Shown: positions 7,785 to 21,700 of the stretch, in pieces
How the letters are laid out: each line of letters opens with the position of its first letter
Position numbering within the stretch: the stretch's first letter is position 1
Source: Limanda limanda
Taxonomy: Eukaryota; Chordata; Actinopteri; Pleuronectiformes; Pleuronectidae
Reading direction: 5' to 3'
Assembly: GCF_963576545.1 (NCBI RefSeq)
Contig: NW_026870532.1
Span: 372,001-436,000 of the forward strand
Length of the DNA: 64,000 nucleotides
Position numbers and translations under genes: made by a program
The notes under the pieces: model-generated
What the model was told of the DNA's origin: nothing
Databases searched by the model: none
The model's input: only the letters and a program-made list of their open reading frames with translations

Positions 7785-10514
7785 AAGTCTTTCCGACCTT
7801 CACAAAAAAAGTTATTCAAGAATATCTCTTTCTCCTATGTGCTTTCATCCCTAACCCTAACCCTAACCCTAACCCTTCCAAAAGTCGGAGAAGCTCAAGG
7901 ATGGTACCGATCGATGCGCGCTACCCCATTTAGTGGGGGTAGAGCCTACTTGCAAGTCTCTCCGACCTTCACAAAAAAAGTTATTCAAGAATATCTCTTT
8001 CTCCTATGTGCTTTCATCCCTAACCCTAACCCTAACCCTTCCGAAAGTCGGAGAAGCTCAAGGATGGTACCGATCGATGTGCGTTACCCCATTTAGTGGG
8101 GGTAGAGCCTACTTGCAAGTCTCTCCGACCTTCACAAAAAAAGTTATTCAAGAATATCTCCTCAGATTTGGGGGAATTTCGTCGGTCGACCTCTTCCGAA
8201 GGTCGTACAAGCTCGGGGATGGTACCAATCGATCTGCAGGACCCAAATTAGTCCAGATGCAACCACTTTCCAAGTCTCTCCGACCTTCACAAAAAAAGTT
8301 ATTCAAGAATATCTCTTTCTCCTATGTGCTTTCATCCCTAACCCTAACCCTAACCCTTCCGAAAGTCGGAGAAGCTCAAGGATGGTACCGATCGATGCGC
8401 GCTACCCCATTTAGTGGGGGTAGAGCCTACTTGCAAGTCTCTCCGACCTTCACAAAAAAAGTTATTCAAGAATATCTCTTTCTCCTATGTGCTTTCATCC
8501 CTAACCCTAACCCTAACCCTTCCGAAAGTCGGAGAAGCTCAAGGATGGTACCGATCGATGCGCGCTACCCCATTTAGTGGGGGTAGAGCCTACTTGCAAG
8601 TCTCTCCGACCTTCACAAAAAAAGTTATTCAAGAATATCTCTTTCTCCTATGTGCTTTCATCCCTAACCCTAACCCTTCCGAAAGTCGGAGAAGCTCAAG
8701 GATGGTACTGATCGATGCGCGCAACCCCATTTAGTGGGGGTAGAGCCTACTTGCAAGTCTCTCCGACCTTCACAAAAAAAGTTATTCAAGAATATCTCCT
8801 CAGATTTGGGGGAATTTCGTCGGTCGACCTCTTCCGAAGGTTGTACAAGCTCGGGGATGGTACCAATCGATCCGCAGGACCCAAATTAGTCCAGATGCAA
8901 CCACTTTCCAAGTCTCTCCGACCTTCACAAAAAACGTTATTCAAGAATATCTCTTTCTCCTATGTGCTTTCATCCCTAACCCTAACCCTAACCCTTCCGA
9001 AAGTCGGAGAAGCTCAAGGATGGTACCGATCGATGTGCGCTACCCCATTTAGTGGGGGTAGAGCCTACTTGCAAGTCTCTCCGACCTTCACAAAAAAAGT
9101 TATTCAAGAATATCTCTTTCTCCTATGTGCTTTCATCCCTAACCCTAACCCTAACCCTTCCGAAAGTCGGAGAAGCTCAAGGATGGTACCGATCGATGCG
9201 CGCTACCCCTTTAGTGGGGGTAGAGCCTACTTGCAAGTCTCTCCGACCTTCACAAAAAAAGTTATTCAAGAATATCTCCTCAGATTTGGGGGAATTTCGT
9301 CGGTCGACCTCTTCCGAAGGTCGTACAAGCTCGGGGATGGTACCAATCGATCCGCAGGACCCAAATTAGTCCAGATGCAACCACTTTCCAAGTCTCTCCG
9401 ACCTTCACAAAAAAAGTTATTCAAGAATATCTCTTTCTCCTATGTGCTTTCATCCCTAACCCTAACCCTAACCCTTCCGAAAGTCGGAGAAGCTCAAGGA
9501 TGGTACCGATCGATGCGCGCTACCCCATTTAGTGGGGGTAGAGCCTACTTGCAAGTCTCTCCGACCTTCACAAAAAAAGTTATTCAAGAATATCTCTTTC
9601 TCCTATGTGCTTTCATCCCTAACCCTAACCCTAACCCTTCCGAAAGTCGGAGAAGCTCAAGGATGGTACCGATCGATGCGCGCTACCCCATTTAGTGGGG
9701 GTAGAGCCTACTTGCAAGTCTCTCCGACCTTCACAAAAAAAGTTATTCAAGAATATCTCTTTCTCCTATGTGCTTTCATCCCTAACCCTAACCCTAACCC
9801 TTCCGAAAGTCGGAGAAGCTCAAGGATGGTACCGATCGATGCGCGCTACCCCATTTAGTGGGGGTAGAGCCTACTTGCAAGTCTCTCCGACCTTCACAAA
9901 AAAAGTTATTCAAGAATATCTCTTTCTCCTATGTGCTTTCATCCCTAACCCTAACCCTAACCCTTCCGAAAGTCGGAGAAGCTCAAGGATGGTACCGATC
10001 GATGCGCGCTACCCCATTTAGTGGGGGTAGAGCCTACTTGCAAGTCTCTCCGACCTTCACAAAAAAAGTTATTCAAGAATATCTCTTTCTCCTATGTGCT
10101 TTCATCCCTAACCCTAACCCTAACCCTTCCGAAAGTCGGAGAAGCTCAAGGATGGTACTGATCGATGCGCGCAACCCCATTTAGTGGGGGTAGAGCCTAC
10201 TTGCAAGTCTCTCCGACCTTCACAAAAAAAGTTATTCAAGAATATCTCCTCAGATTTGGGGGAATTTCGTCGGTCGACCTCTTCCGAAGGTCGTACAAGC
10301 TCGGGGATGGTACCAATCGATCCGCAGGACCCAAATTAGTCCAGATGCAACCACTTTCCAAGTCTCTCCGACCTTCACAAAAAAAGTTATTCAAGAATAT
10401 CTCCTCAGATTTGGGGGAATTTCGTCGGTCGACCTCTTCCGAAGGTCGTACAAGCTCGGGGATGGTACCAATCGATCCGCAGGACCCAAATTAGTCCAGA
10501 TGCAACCACTTTCC
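7785..10514 (+). repeat. Fullest domain I higher-order unit, 17 monomers, 2,730 bp
   Basis: Order: L-A-B-A-A-s-B-A-d-B-A-A-A-A-A-B-B. The neighbouring L-started blocks can be described as deletions or expansions of this unit, so I use it as the reference. The unit at 8910 has the core change AAAAAACGTT, and the junction near 8082 reads GTGCGTTACC. Confidence 0.9.
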
Positions 10515-12763
10515 AAGTCTTTCCGACCTTCACAAAAAAAGTTATTCAAGAATATCTCTTTCTCCTATGTGCTTTCATCCCTAACCCTAACCCTAACCCT
10601 AACCCTTCCAAAAGTCGGAGAAGCTCAAGGATGGTACCGATCGATGCGCGCTACCCCATTTAGTGGGGGTAGAGCCTACTTGCAAGTCTCTCCGACCTTC
10701 ACAAAAAAAGTTATTCAAGAATATCTCTTTCTCCTATGTGCTTTCATCCCTAACCCTAACCCTAACCCTTCCGAAAGTCGGAGAAGCTCAAGGATGGTAC
10801 CGATCGATGCGCGCTACCCCATTTAGTGGGGGTAGAGCCTACTTGCAAGTCTCTCCGACCTTCACAAAAAAAGTTATTCAAGAATATCTCTTTCTCCTAT
10901 GTGCTTTCATCCCTAACCCTAACCCTTCCGAAAGTCGGAGAAGCTCAAGGATGGTACTGATCGATGCGCGCAACCCCATTTAGTGGGGGTAGAGCCTACT
11001 TGCAAGTCTCTCCGACCTTCACAAAAAAAGTTATTCAAGAATATCTCCTCAGATTTGGGGGAATTTCGTCGGTCGACCTCTTCCGAAGGTTGTACAAGCT
11101 CGGGGATGGTACCAATCGATCCGCAGGACCCAAATTAGTCCAGATGCAACCACTTTCCAAGTCTCTCCGACCTTCACAAAAAACGTTATTCAAGAATATC
11201 TCTTTCTCCTATGTGCTTTCATCCCTAACCCTAACCCTAACCCTTCCGAAAGTCGGAGAAGCTCAAGGATGGTACCGATCGATGTGCGCTACCCCATTTA
11301 GTGGGGGTAGAGCCTACTTGCAAGTCTCTCCGACCTTCACAAAAAAAGTTATTCAAGAATATCTCTTTCTCCTATGTGCTTTCATCCCTAACCCTAACCC
11401 TAACCCTTCCGAAAGTCGGAGAAGCTCAAGGATGGTACCGATCGATGCGCGCTACCCCTTTAGTGGGGGTAGAGCCTACTTGCAAGTCTCTCCGACCTTC
11501 ACAAAAAAAGTTATTCAAGAATATCTCCTCAGATTTGGGGGAATTTCGTCGGTCGACCTCTTCCGAAGGTCGTACAAGCTCGGGGATGGTACCAATCGAT
11601 CCGCAGGACCCAAATTAGTCCAGATGCAACCACTTTCCAAGTCTCTCCGACCTTCACAAAAAAAGTTATTCAAGAATATCTCTTTCTCCTATGTGCTTTC
11701 ATCCCTAACCCTAACCCTAACCCTTCCGAAAGTCGGAGAAGCTCAAGGATGGTACCGATCGATGCGCGCTACCCCATTTAGTGGGGGTAGAGCCTACTTG
11801 CAAGTCTCTCCGACCTTCACAAAAAAAGTTATTCAAGAATATCTCTTTCTCCTATGTGCTTTCATCCCTAACCCTAACCCTAACCCTTCCGAAAGTCGGA
11901 GAAGCTCAAGGATGGTACCGATCGATGCGCGCTACCCCATTTAGTGGGGGTAGAGCCTACTTGCAAGTCTCTCCGACCTTCACAAAAAAAGTTATTCAAG
12001 AATATCTCTTTCTCCTATGTGCTTTCATCCCTAACCCTAACCCTAACCCTTCCGAAAGTCGGAGAAGCTCAAGGATGGTACCGATCGATGCGCGCTACCC
12101 CATTTAGTGGGGGTAGAGCCTACTTGCAAGTCTCTCCGACCTTCACAAAAAAAGTTATTCAAGAATATCTCTTTCTCCTATGTGCTTTCATCCCTAACCC
12201 TAACCCTAACCCTTCCGAAAGTCGGAGAAGCTCAAGGATGGTACCGATCGATGCGCGCTACCCCATTTAGTGGGGGTAGAGCCTACTTGCAAGTCTCTCC
12301 GACCTTCACAAAAAAAGTTATTCAAGAATATCTCTTTCTCCTATGTGCTTTCATCCCTAACCCTAACCCTAACCCTTCCGAAAGTCGGAGAAGCTCAAGG
12401 ATGGTACTGATCGATGCGCGCAACCCCATTTAGTGGGGGTAGAGCCTACTTGCAAGTCTCTCCGACCTTCACAAAAAAAGTTATTCAAGAATATCTCCTC
12501 AGATTTGGGGGAATTTCGTCGGTCGACCTCTTCCGAAGGTCGTACAAGCTCGGGGATGGTACCAATCGATCCGCAGGACCCAAATTAGTCCAGATGCAAC
12601 CACTTTCCAAGTCTCTCCGACCTTCACAAAAAAAGTTATTCAAGAATATCTCCTCAGATTTGGGGGAATTTCGTCGGTCGACCTCTTCCGAAGGTCGTAC
12701 AAGCTCGGGGATGGTACCAATCGATCCGCAGGACCCAAATTAGTCCAGATGCAACCACTTTCC
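10515..12763 (+). repeat. Higher-order unit with B-A-A deletion, 14 monomers, 2,249 bp
   Basis: Order: L-A-s-B-A-d-B-A-A-A-A-A-B-B. This equals the 2,730-bp unit minus one B and two A monomers (481 bp), as expected from unequal exchange in register with a monomer boundary. Confidence 0.9.
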
Positions 12764-14524
12764 AAGTCTTTCCGACCTTCACAAAAAAAGTTATTCAAGA
12801 ATATCTCTTTCTCCTATGTGCTTTCATCCCTAACCCTAACCCTAACCCTAACCCTTCCAAAAGTCGGAGAAGCTCAAGGATGGTACCGATCGATGCGCGC
12901 TACCCCATTTAGTGGGGGTAGAGCCTACTTGCAAGTCTCTCCGACCTTCACAAAAAAAGTTATTCAAGAATATCTCTTTCTCCTATGTGCTTTCATCCCT
13001 AACCCTAACCCTAACCCTTCCGAAAGTCGGAGAAGCTCAAGGATGGTACCGATCGATGTGCGTTACCCCATTTAGTGGGGGTAGAGCCTACTTGCAAGTC
13101 TCTCCGACCTTCACAAAAAAAGTTATTCAAGAATATCTCCTCAGATTTGGGGGAATTTCGTCGGTCGACCTCTTCCGAAGGTCGTACAAGCTCGGGGATG
13201 GTACCAATCGATCTGCAGGACCCAAATTAGTCCAGATGCAACCACTTTCCAAGTCTCTCCGACCTTCACAAAAAAAGTTATTCAAGAATATGTCTTTCTC
13301 CTATGTGCTTTCATCCCTAACCCTAACCCTAACCCTTCCGAAAGTCGGAGAAGCTCAAGGATGGTACCGATCGATGCGCGCTACCCCATTTAGTGGGGGT
13401 AGAGCCTACTTGCAAGTCTCTCCGACCTTCACAAAAAAAGTTATTCAAGAATATCTCTTTCTCCTATGTGCTTTCATCCCTAACCCTAACCCTAACCCTT
13501 CCGAAAGTCGGAGAAGCTCAAGGATGGTACCGATCGATGCGCGCTACCCCATTTAGTGGGGGTAGAGCCTACTTGCAAGTCTCTCCGACCTTCACAAAAA
13601 AAGTTATTCAAGAATATCTCTTTCTCCTATGTGCTTTCATCCCTAACCCTAACCCTTCCGAAAGTCGGAGAAGCTCAAGGATGGTACTGATCGATGCGCG
13701 CAACCCCATTTAGTGGGGGTAGAGCCTACTTGCAAGTCTCTCCGACCTTCACAAAAAAAGTTATTCAAGAATATCTCCTCAGATTTGGGGGAATTTCGTC
13801 GGTCGACCTCTTCCGAAGGTTGTACAAGCTCGGGGATGGTACCAATCGATCCGCAGGACCCAAATTAGTCCAGATGCAACCACTTTCCAAGTCTCTCCGA
13901 CCTTCACAAAAAACGTTATTCAAGAATATCTCTTTCTCCTATGTGCTTTCATCCCTAACCCTAACCCTAACCCTTCCGAAAGTCGGAGAAGCTCAAGGAT
14001 GGTACCGATCGATGCGCGCTACCCCATTTAGTGGGGGTAGAGCCTACTTGCAAGTCTCTCCGACCTTCACAAAAAAAGTTATTCAAGAATATCTCTTTCT
14101 CCTATGTGCTTTCATCCCTAACCCTAACCCTAACCCTTCCGAAAGTCGGAGAAGCTCAAGGATGGTACTGATCGATGCGCGCAACCCCATTTAGTGGGGG
14201 TAGAGCCTACTTGCAAGTCTCTCCGACCTTCACAAAAAAAGTTATTCAAGAATATCTCCTCAGATTTGGGGGAATTTCGTCGGTCGACCTCTTCCGAAGG
14301 TCGTACAAGCTCGGGGATGGTACCAATCGATCCGCAGGACCCAAATTAGTCCAGATGCAACCACTTTCCAAGTCTCTCCGACCTTCACAAAAAAAGTTAT
14401 TCAAGAATATCTCCTCAGATTTGGGGGAATTTCGTCGGTCGACCTCTTCCGAAGGTCGTACAAGCTCGGGGATGGTACCAATCGATCCGCAGGACCCAAA
14501 TTAGTCCAGATGCAACCACTTTCC
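12764..14524 (+). repeat. Higher-order unit with six-monomer deletion, 11 monomers, 1,761 bp
   Basis: Order: L-A-B-A-A-s-B-A-A-B-B. This equals the 2,730-bp unit minus d-B-A-A-A-A (969 bp). The A unit at 13251 carries AATATGTCTTTC, also present exactly 1,761 bp later in the unit at 15012, so the first part of this block and the next are recent copies. Confidence 0.9.
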
Positions 14525-17107
14525 AAGTCTTTCCGACCTTCACAAAAAAAGTTATTCAAGAATATCTCTTTCTCCTATGTGCTTTCATCCCTAACCCTAA
14601 CCCTAACCCTAACCCTTCCAAAAGTCGGAGAAGCTCAAGGATGGTACCGATCGATGCGCGCTACCCCATTTAGTGGGGGTAGAGCCTACTTGCAAGTCTC
14701 TCCGACCTTCACAAAAAAAGTTATTCAAGAATATCTCTTTCTCCTATGTGCTTTCATCCCTAACCCTAACCCTAACCCTTCCGAAAGTCGGAGAAGCTCA
14801 AGGATGGTACCGATCGATGTGCGTTACCCCATTTAGTGGGGGTAGAGCCTACTTGCAAGTCTCTCCGACCTTCACAAAAAAAGTTATTCAAGAATATCTC
14901 CTCAGATTTGGGGGAATTTCGTCGGTCGACCTCTTCCGAAGGTCGTACAAGCTCGGGGATGGTACCAATCGATCTGCAGGACCCAAATTAGTCCAGATGC
15001 AACCACTTTCCAAGTCTCTCCGACCTTCACAAAAAAAGTTATTCAAGAATATGTCTTTCTCCTATGTGCTTTCATCCCTAACCCTAACCCTAACCCTTCC
15101 GAAAGTCGGAGAAGCTCAAGGATGGTACCGATCGATGCGCGCTACCCCATTTAGTGGGGGTAGAGCCTACTTGCAAGTCTCTCCGACCTTCACAAAAAAA
15201 GTTATTCAAGAATATCTCTTTCTCCTATGTGCTTTCATCCCTAACCCTAACCCTAACCCTTCCGAAAGTCGGAGAAGCTCAAGGATGGTACCGATCGATG
15301 CGCGCTACCCCATTTAGTGGGGGTAGAGCCTACTTGCAAGTCTCTCCGACCTTCACAAAAAAAGTTATTCAAGAATATCTCTTTCTCCTATGTGCTTTCA
15401 TCCCTAACCCTAACCCTTCCGAAAGTCGGAGAAGCTCAAGGATGGTACTGATCGATGCGCGCAACCCCATTTAGTGGGGGTAGAGCCTACTTGCAAGTCT
15501 CTCCGACCTTCACAAAAAAAGTTATTCAAGAATATCTCCTCAGATTTGGGGGAATTTCGTCGGTCGACCTCTTCCGAAGGTTGTACAAGCTCGGGGATGG
15601 TACCAATCGATCCGCAGGACCCAAATTAGTCCAGATGCAACCACTTTCCAAGTCTCTCCGACCTTCACAAAAAACGTTATTCAAGAATATCTCTTTCTCC
15701 TATGTGCTTTCATCCCTAACCCTAACCCTAACCCTTCCGAAAGTCGGAGAAGCTCAAGGATGGTACCGATCGATGCGCGCTACCCCATTTAGTGGGGGTA
15801 GAGCCTACTTGCAAGTCTCTCCGACCTTCACAAAAAAAGTTATTCAAGAATATCTCTTTCTCCTATGTGCTTTCATCCCTAACCCTAACCCTAACCCTTC
15901 CGAAAGTCGGAGAAGCTCAAGGATGGTACCGATCGATGCGCGCTACCCCTTTAGTGGGGGTAGAGCCTACTTGCAAGTCTCTCCGACCTTCACAAAAAAA
16001 GTTATTCAAGAATATCTCCTCAGATTTGGGGGAATTTCGTCGGTCGACCTCTTCCGAAGGTCGTACAAGCTCGGGGATGGTACCAATCGATCCGCAGGAC
16101 CCAAATTAGTCCAGATGCAACCACTTTCCAAGTCTCTCCGACCTTCACAAAAAAAGTTATTCAAGAATATCTCTTTCTCCTATGTGCTTTCATCCCTAAC
16201 CCTAACCCTAACCCTTCCGAAAGTCGGAGAAGCTCAAGGATGGTACCGATCGATGCGCGCTACCCCATTTAGTGGGGGTAGAGCCTACTTGCAAGTCTCT
16301 CCGACCTTCACAAAAAAAGTTATTCAAGAATATCTCTTTCTCCTATGTGCTTTCATCCCTAACCCTAACCCTAACCCTTCCGAAAGTCGGAGAAGCTCAA
16401 GGATGGTACCGATCGATGCGCGCTACCCCATTTAGTGGGGGTAGAGCCTACTTGCAAGTCTCTCCGACCTTCACAAAAAAAGTTATTCAAGAATATCTCT
16501 TTCTCCTATGTGCTTTCATCCCTAACCCTAACCCTAACCCTTCCGAAAGTCGGAGAAGCTCAAGGATGGTACCGATCGATGCGCGCTACCCCATTTAGTG
16601 GGGGTAGAGCCTACTTGCAAGTCTCTCCGACCTTCACAAAAAAAGTTATTCAAGAATATCTCTTTCTCCTATGTGCTTTCATCCCTAACCCTAACCCTAA
16701 CCCTTCCGAAAGTCGGAGAAGCTCAAGGATGGTACCGATCGATGCGCGCTACCCCATTTAGTGGGGGTAGAGCCTACTTGCAAGTCTCTCCGACCTTCAC
16801 AAAAAAAGTTATTCAAGAATATGTCTTTCTCCTATGTGCTTTCATCCCTAACCCTAACCCTAACCCTTCCGAAAGTCGGAGAAGCTCAAGGATGGTACCG
16901 ATCGATGCGCGCTACCCCATTTAGTGGGGGTAGAGCCTACTTGCAAGTCTCTCCGACCTTCACAAAAAAAGTTATTCAAGAATATCTCTTTCTCCTATGT
17001 GCTTTCATCCCTAACCCTAACCCTAACCCTTCCGAAAGTCGGAGAAGCTCAAGGATGGTACCGATCGATGCGCGCTACCCCATTTAGTGGGGGTAGAGCC
17101 TACTTGC
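14525..17107 (+). repeat. Higher-order unit with A-run of six, 16 monomers, 2,583 bp
   Basis: Order: L-A-B-A-A-s-B-A-d-B then six A units. No B-B doublet closes it; the A-run passes directly into the s unit at 17108. The AATATGTC variant also occurs in the A unit at 16782, inside the A-run. Confidence 0.88.
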
Positions 17108-18714
17108 AAGTCTCTCCGACCTTCACAAAAAAAGTTATTCAAGAATATCTCTTTCTCCTATGTGCTTTCATCCCTAACCCTAACCCTTCCGAAAGTCGGA
17201 GAAGCTCAAGGATGGTACTGATCGATGCGCGCAACCCCATTTAGTGGGGGTAGAGCCTACTTGCAAGTCTCTCCGACCTTCACAAAAAAAGTTATTCAAG
17301 AATATCTCCTCAGATTTGGGGGAATTTCGTCGGTCGACCTCTTCCGAAGGTTGTACAAGCTCGGGGATGGTACCAATCGATCCGCAGGACCCAAATTAGT
17401 CCAGATGCAACCACTTTCCAAGTCTCTCCGACCTTCACAAAAAACGTTATTCAAGAATATCTCTTTCTCCTATGTGCTTTCATCCCTAACCCTAACCCTA
17501 ACCCTTCCGAAAGTCGGAGAAGCTCAAGGATGGTACCGATCGATGCGCGCTACCCCATTTAGTGGGGGTAGAGCCTACTTGCAAGTCTCTCCGACCTTCA
17601 CAAAAAAAGTTATTCAAGAATATCTCTTTCTCCTATGTGCTTTCATCCCTAACCCTAACCCTAACCCTTCCGAAAGTCGGAGAAGCTCAAGGATGGTACC
17701 GATCGATGCGCGCTACCCCTTTAGTGGGGGTAGAGCCTACTTGCAAGTCTCTCCGACCTTCACAAAAAAAGTTATTCAAGAATATCTCCTCAGATTTGGG
17801 GGAATTTCGTCGGTCGACCTCTTCCGAAGGTCGTACAAGCTCGGGGATGGTACCAATCGATCCGCAGGACCCAAATTAGTCCAGATGCAACCACTTTCCA
17901 AGTCTCTCCGACCTTCACAAAAAAAGTTATTCAAGAATATCTCTTTCTCCTATGTGCTTTCATCCCTAACCCTAACCCTAACCCTTCCGAAAGTCGGAGA
18001 AGCTCAAGGATGGTACCGATCGATGCGCGCTACCCCATTTAGTGGGGGTAGAGCCTACTTGCAAGTCTCTCCGACCTTCACAAAAAAAGTTATTCAAGAA
18101 TATCTCTTTCTCCTATGTGCTTTCATCCCTAACCCTAACCCTAACCCTTCCGAAAGTCGGAGAAGCTCAAGGATGGTACCGATCGATGCGCGCTACCCCA
18201 TTTAGTGGGGGTAGAGCCTACTTGCAAGTCTCTCCGACCTTCACAAAAAAAGTTATTCAAGAATATCTCTTTCTCCTATGTGCTTTCATCCCTAACCCTA
18301 ACCCTAACCCTTCCGAAAGTCGGAGAAGCTCAAGGATGGTACCGATCGATGCGCGCTACCCCATTTAGTGGGGGTAGAGCCTACTTGCAAGTCTCTCCGA
18401 CCTTCACAAAAAAAGTTATTCAAGAATATCTCTTTCTCCTATGTGCTTTCATCCCTAACCCTAACCCTAACCCTTCCGAAAGTCGGAGAAGCTCAAGGAT
18501 GGTACCGATCGATGCGCGCTACCCCATTTAGTGGGGGTAGAGCCTACTTGCAAGTCTCTCCGACCTTCACAAAAAAAGTTATTCAAGAATATCTCTTTCT
18601 CCTATGTGCTTTCATCCCTAACCCTAACCCTAACCCTTCCGAAAGTCGGAGAAGCTCAAGGATGGTACTGATCGATGCGCGCAACCCCATTTAGTGGGGG
18701 TAGAGCCTACTTGC
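17108..18714 (+). repeat. s-B-A-d-B-A5 block, 1,607 bp
   Basis: The s-B-A-d-B cassette followed by five A units, without an L unit. The A unit at 17420 again has AAAAAACGTT, as the same cassette position does at 8910, 11159, 13889, 15650 and 33134. Confidence 0.88.
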
Positions 18715-21700
18715 AAGTCTCTCCGACCTTCACAAAAAAAGTTATTCAAGAATATCTCCTCAGATTTGGGGGAATTTCGTCGGTCGACCTCTTCCGAAGG
18801 TTGTACAAGCTCGGGGATGGTACCAATCGATCCGCAGGACCCAAATTAGTCCAGATGCAACCACTTTCCAAGTCTCTCCGACCTTCACAAAAAAAGTTAT
18901 TCAAGAATATCTCTTTCTCCTATGTGCTTTCATCCCTAACCCTAACCCTAACCCTTCCGAAAGTCGGAGAAGCTCAAGGATGGTACTGATCGATGCGCGC
19001 AACCCCATTTAGTGGGGGTAGAGCCTACTTGCAAGTCTCTCCGACCTTCACAAAAAAAGTTATTCAAGAATATCTCCTCAGATTTGGGGGAATTTCGTCG
19101 GTCGACCTCTTCCGAAGGTCGTACAAGCTCGGGGATGGTACCAATCGATCCGCAGGACCCAAATTAGTCCAGATGCAACCACTTTCCAAGTCTCTCCGAC
19201 CTTCACAAAAAAAGTTATTCAAGAATATCTCCTCAGATTTGGGGGAATTTCGTCGGTCGACCTCTTCCGAAGGTCGTACAAGCTCGGGGATGGTACCAAT
19301 CGATCCGCAGGACCCAAATTAGTCCAGATGCAACCACTTTCCAAGTCTCTCCGACCTTCACAAAAAAAGTTATTCAAGAATATCTCTTTCTCCTATGTGC
19401 TTTCATCCCTAACCCTAACCCTAACCCTTCCGAAAGTCGGAGAAGCTCAAGGATGGTACCGATCGATGTGCGCTACCCCATTTAGTGGGGGTAGAGCCTA
19501 CTTGCAAGTCTCTCCGACCTTCACAAAAAAAGTTATTCAAGAATATCTCTTTCTCCTATGTGCTTTCATCCCTAACCCTAACCCTTCCGAAAGTCGGAGA
19601 AGCTCAAGGATGGTACCGATCGATGCGCGCTACCCCATTTAGTGGGGGTAGAGCCTACTTGCAAGTCTCTCCGACCTTCACAAAAAAAGTTATTCAAGAA
19701 TATCTCTTTCTCCTATGTGCTTTCATCCCTAACCCTAACCCTAACCCTTCCGAAAGTCGGAGAAGCTCAAGGATGGTACTGATCGATGCGCGCAACCCCA
19801 TTTAGTGGGGGTAGAGCCTACTTGCAAGTCTCTCCGACCTTCACAAAAAAAGTTATTCAAGAATATCTCCTCAGATTTGGGGGAATTTCGTCGGTCGACC
19901 TCTTCCGAAGGTCGTACAAGCTCGGGGATGGTACCAATCGATCCGCAGGACCCAAATTAGTCCAGATGCAACCACTTTCCAAGTCTCTCCGACCTTCACA
20001 AAAAAAGTTATTCAAGAATATCTCCTCAGATTTGGGGGAATTTCGTCGGTCGACCTCTTCCGAAGGTCGTACAAGCTCGGGGATGGTACCAATCGATCCG
20101 CAGGACCCAAATTAGTCCAGATGCAACCACTTTCCAAGTCTCTCCGACCTTCACAAAAAAAGTTATTCAAGAATATCTCTTTCTCCTATGTGCTTTCATC
20201 CCTAACCCTAACCCTAACCCTTCCGAAAGTCGGAGAAGCTCAAGGATGGTACCGATCGATGCGCGCTACCCCATTTAGTGGGGGTAGAGCCTACTTGCAA
20301 GTCTCTCCGACCTTCACAAAAAAAGTTATTCAAGAATATCTCTTTCTCCTATGTGCTTTCATCCCTAACCCTAACCCTAACCCTTCCGAAAGTCGGAGAA
20401 GCTCAAGGATGGTACCGATCGATGCGCGCTACCCCATTTAGTGGGGGTAGAGCCTACTTGCAAGTCTCTCCGACCTTCACAAAAAAAGTTATTCAAGAAT
20501 ATCTCTTTCTCCTATGTGCTTTCATCCCTAACCCTAACCCTAACCCTTCCGAAAGTTGGAGAAGCTCAAGGATGGTACCGATCGATGCGCGCTACCCCAT
20601 TTAGTGGGGGTAGAGCCTACTTGCAAGTCTCTCCGACCTTCACAAAAAAAGTTATTCAAGAATATCTCTTTCTCCTATGTGCTTTCATCCCTAACCCTAA
20701 CCCTAACCCTTCCGAAAGTCGGAGAAGCTCAAGGATGGTACTGATCGATGCGCGCAACCCCATTTAGTGGGGGTAGAGCCTACTTGCAAGTCTCTCCGAC
20801 CTTCACAAAAAAAGTTATTCAAGAATATCTCCTCAGATTTGGGGGAATTTCGTCGGTCGACCTCTTCCGAAGGTCGTACAAGCTCGGGGATGGTACCAAT
20901 CGATCCGCAGGACCCAAATTAGTCCAGATGCAACCACTTTCCAAGTCTCTCCGACCTTCACAAAAAAAGTTATTCAAGAATATCTCTTTCTCCTATGTGC
21001 TTTCATCCCTAACCCTAACCCTAACCCTTCCGAAAGTCGGAGAAGCTCAAGGATGGTACCGATCGATGCGCGCTACCCCATTTAGTGGGGGTAGAGCCTA
21101 CTTGCAAGTCTCTCCGACCTTCACAAAAAAAGTTATTCAAGAATATCTCTTTCTCCTATGTGCTTTCATCCCTAACCCTAACCCTAACCCTTCCGAAAGT
21201 CGGAGAAGCTCAAGGATGGTACCGATCGATGCGCGCTACCCCATTTAGTGGGGGTAGAGCCTACTTGCAAGTCTCTCCGACCTTCACAAAAAAAGTTATT
21301 CAAGAATATCTCTTTCTCCTATGTGCTTTCATCCCTAACCCTAACCCTAACCCTTCCGAAAGTCGGAGAAGCTCAAGGATGGTACTGATCGATGCGCGCT
21401 ACCCCATTTAGTGGGGGTAGAGCCTACTTGCAAGTCTCTCCGACCTTCACAAAAAAAGTTATTCAAGAATATCTCTTTCTCCTATGTGCTTTCATCCCTA
21501 ACCCTAACCCTAACCCTTCCGAAAGTCGGAGAAGCTCAAGGATGGTACCGATCGATGCGCGCTACCCCATTTAGTGGGGGTAGAGCCTACTTGCAAGTCT
21601 CTCCGACCTTCACAAAAAAAGTTATTCAAGAATATCTCTTTCTCCTATGTGCTTTCATCCCTAACCCTAACCCTAACCCTTCCGAAAGTCGGAGAAGCTC

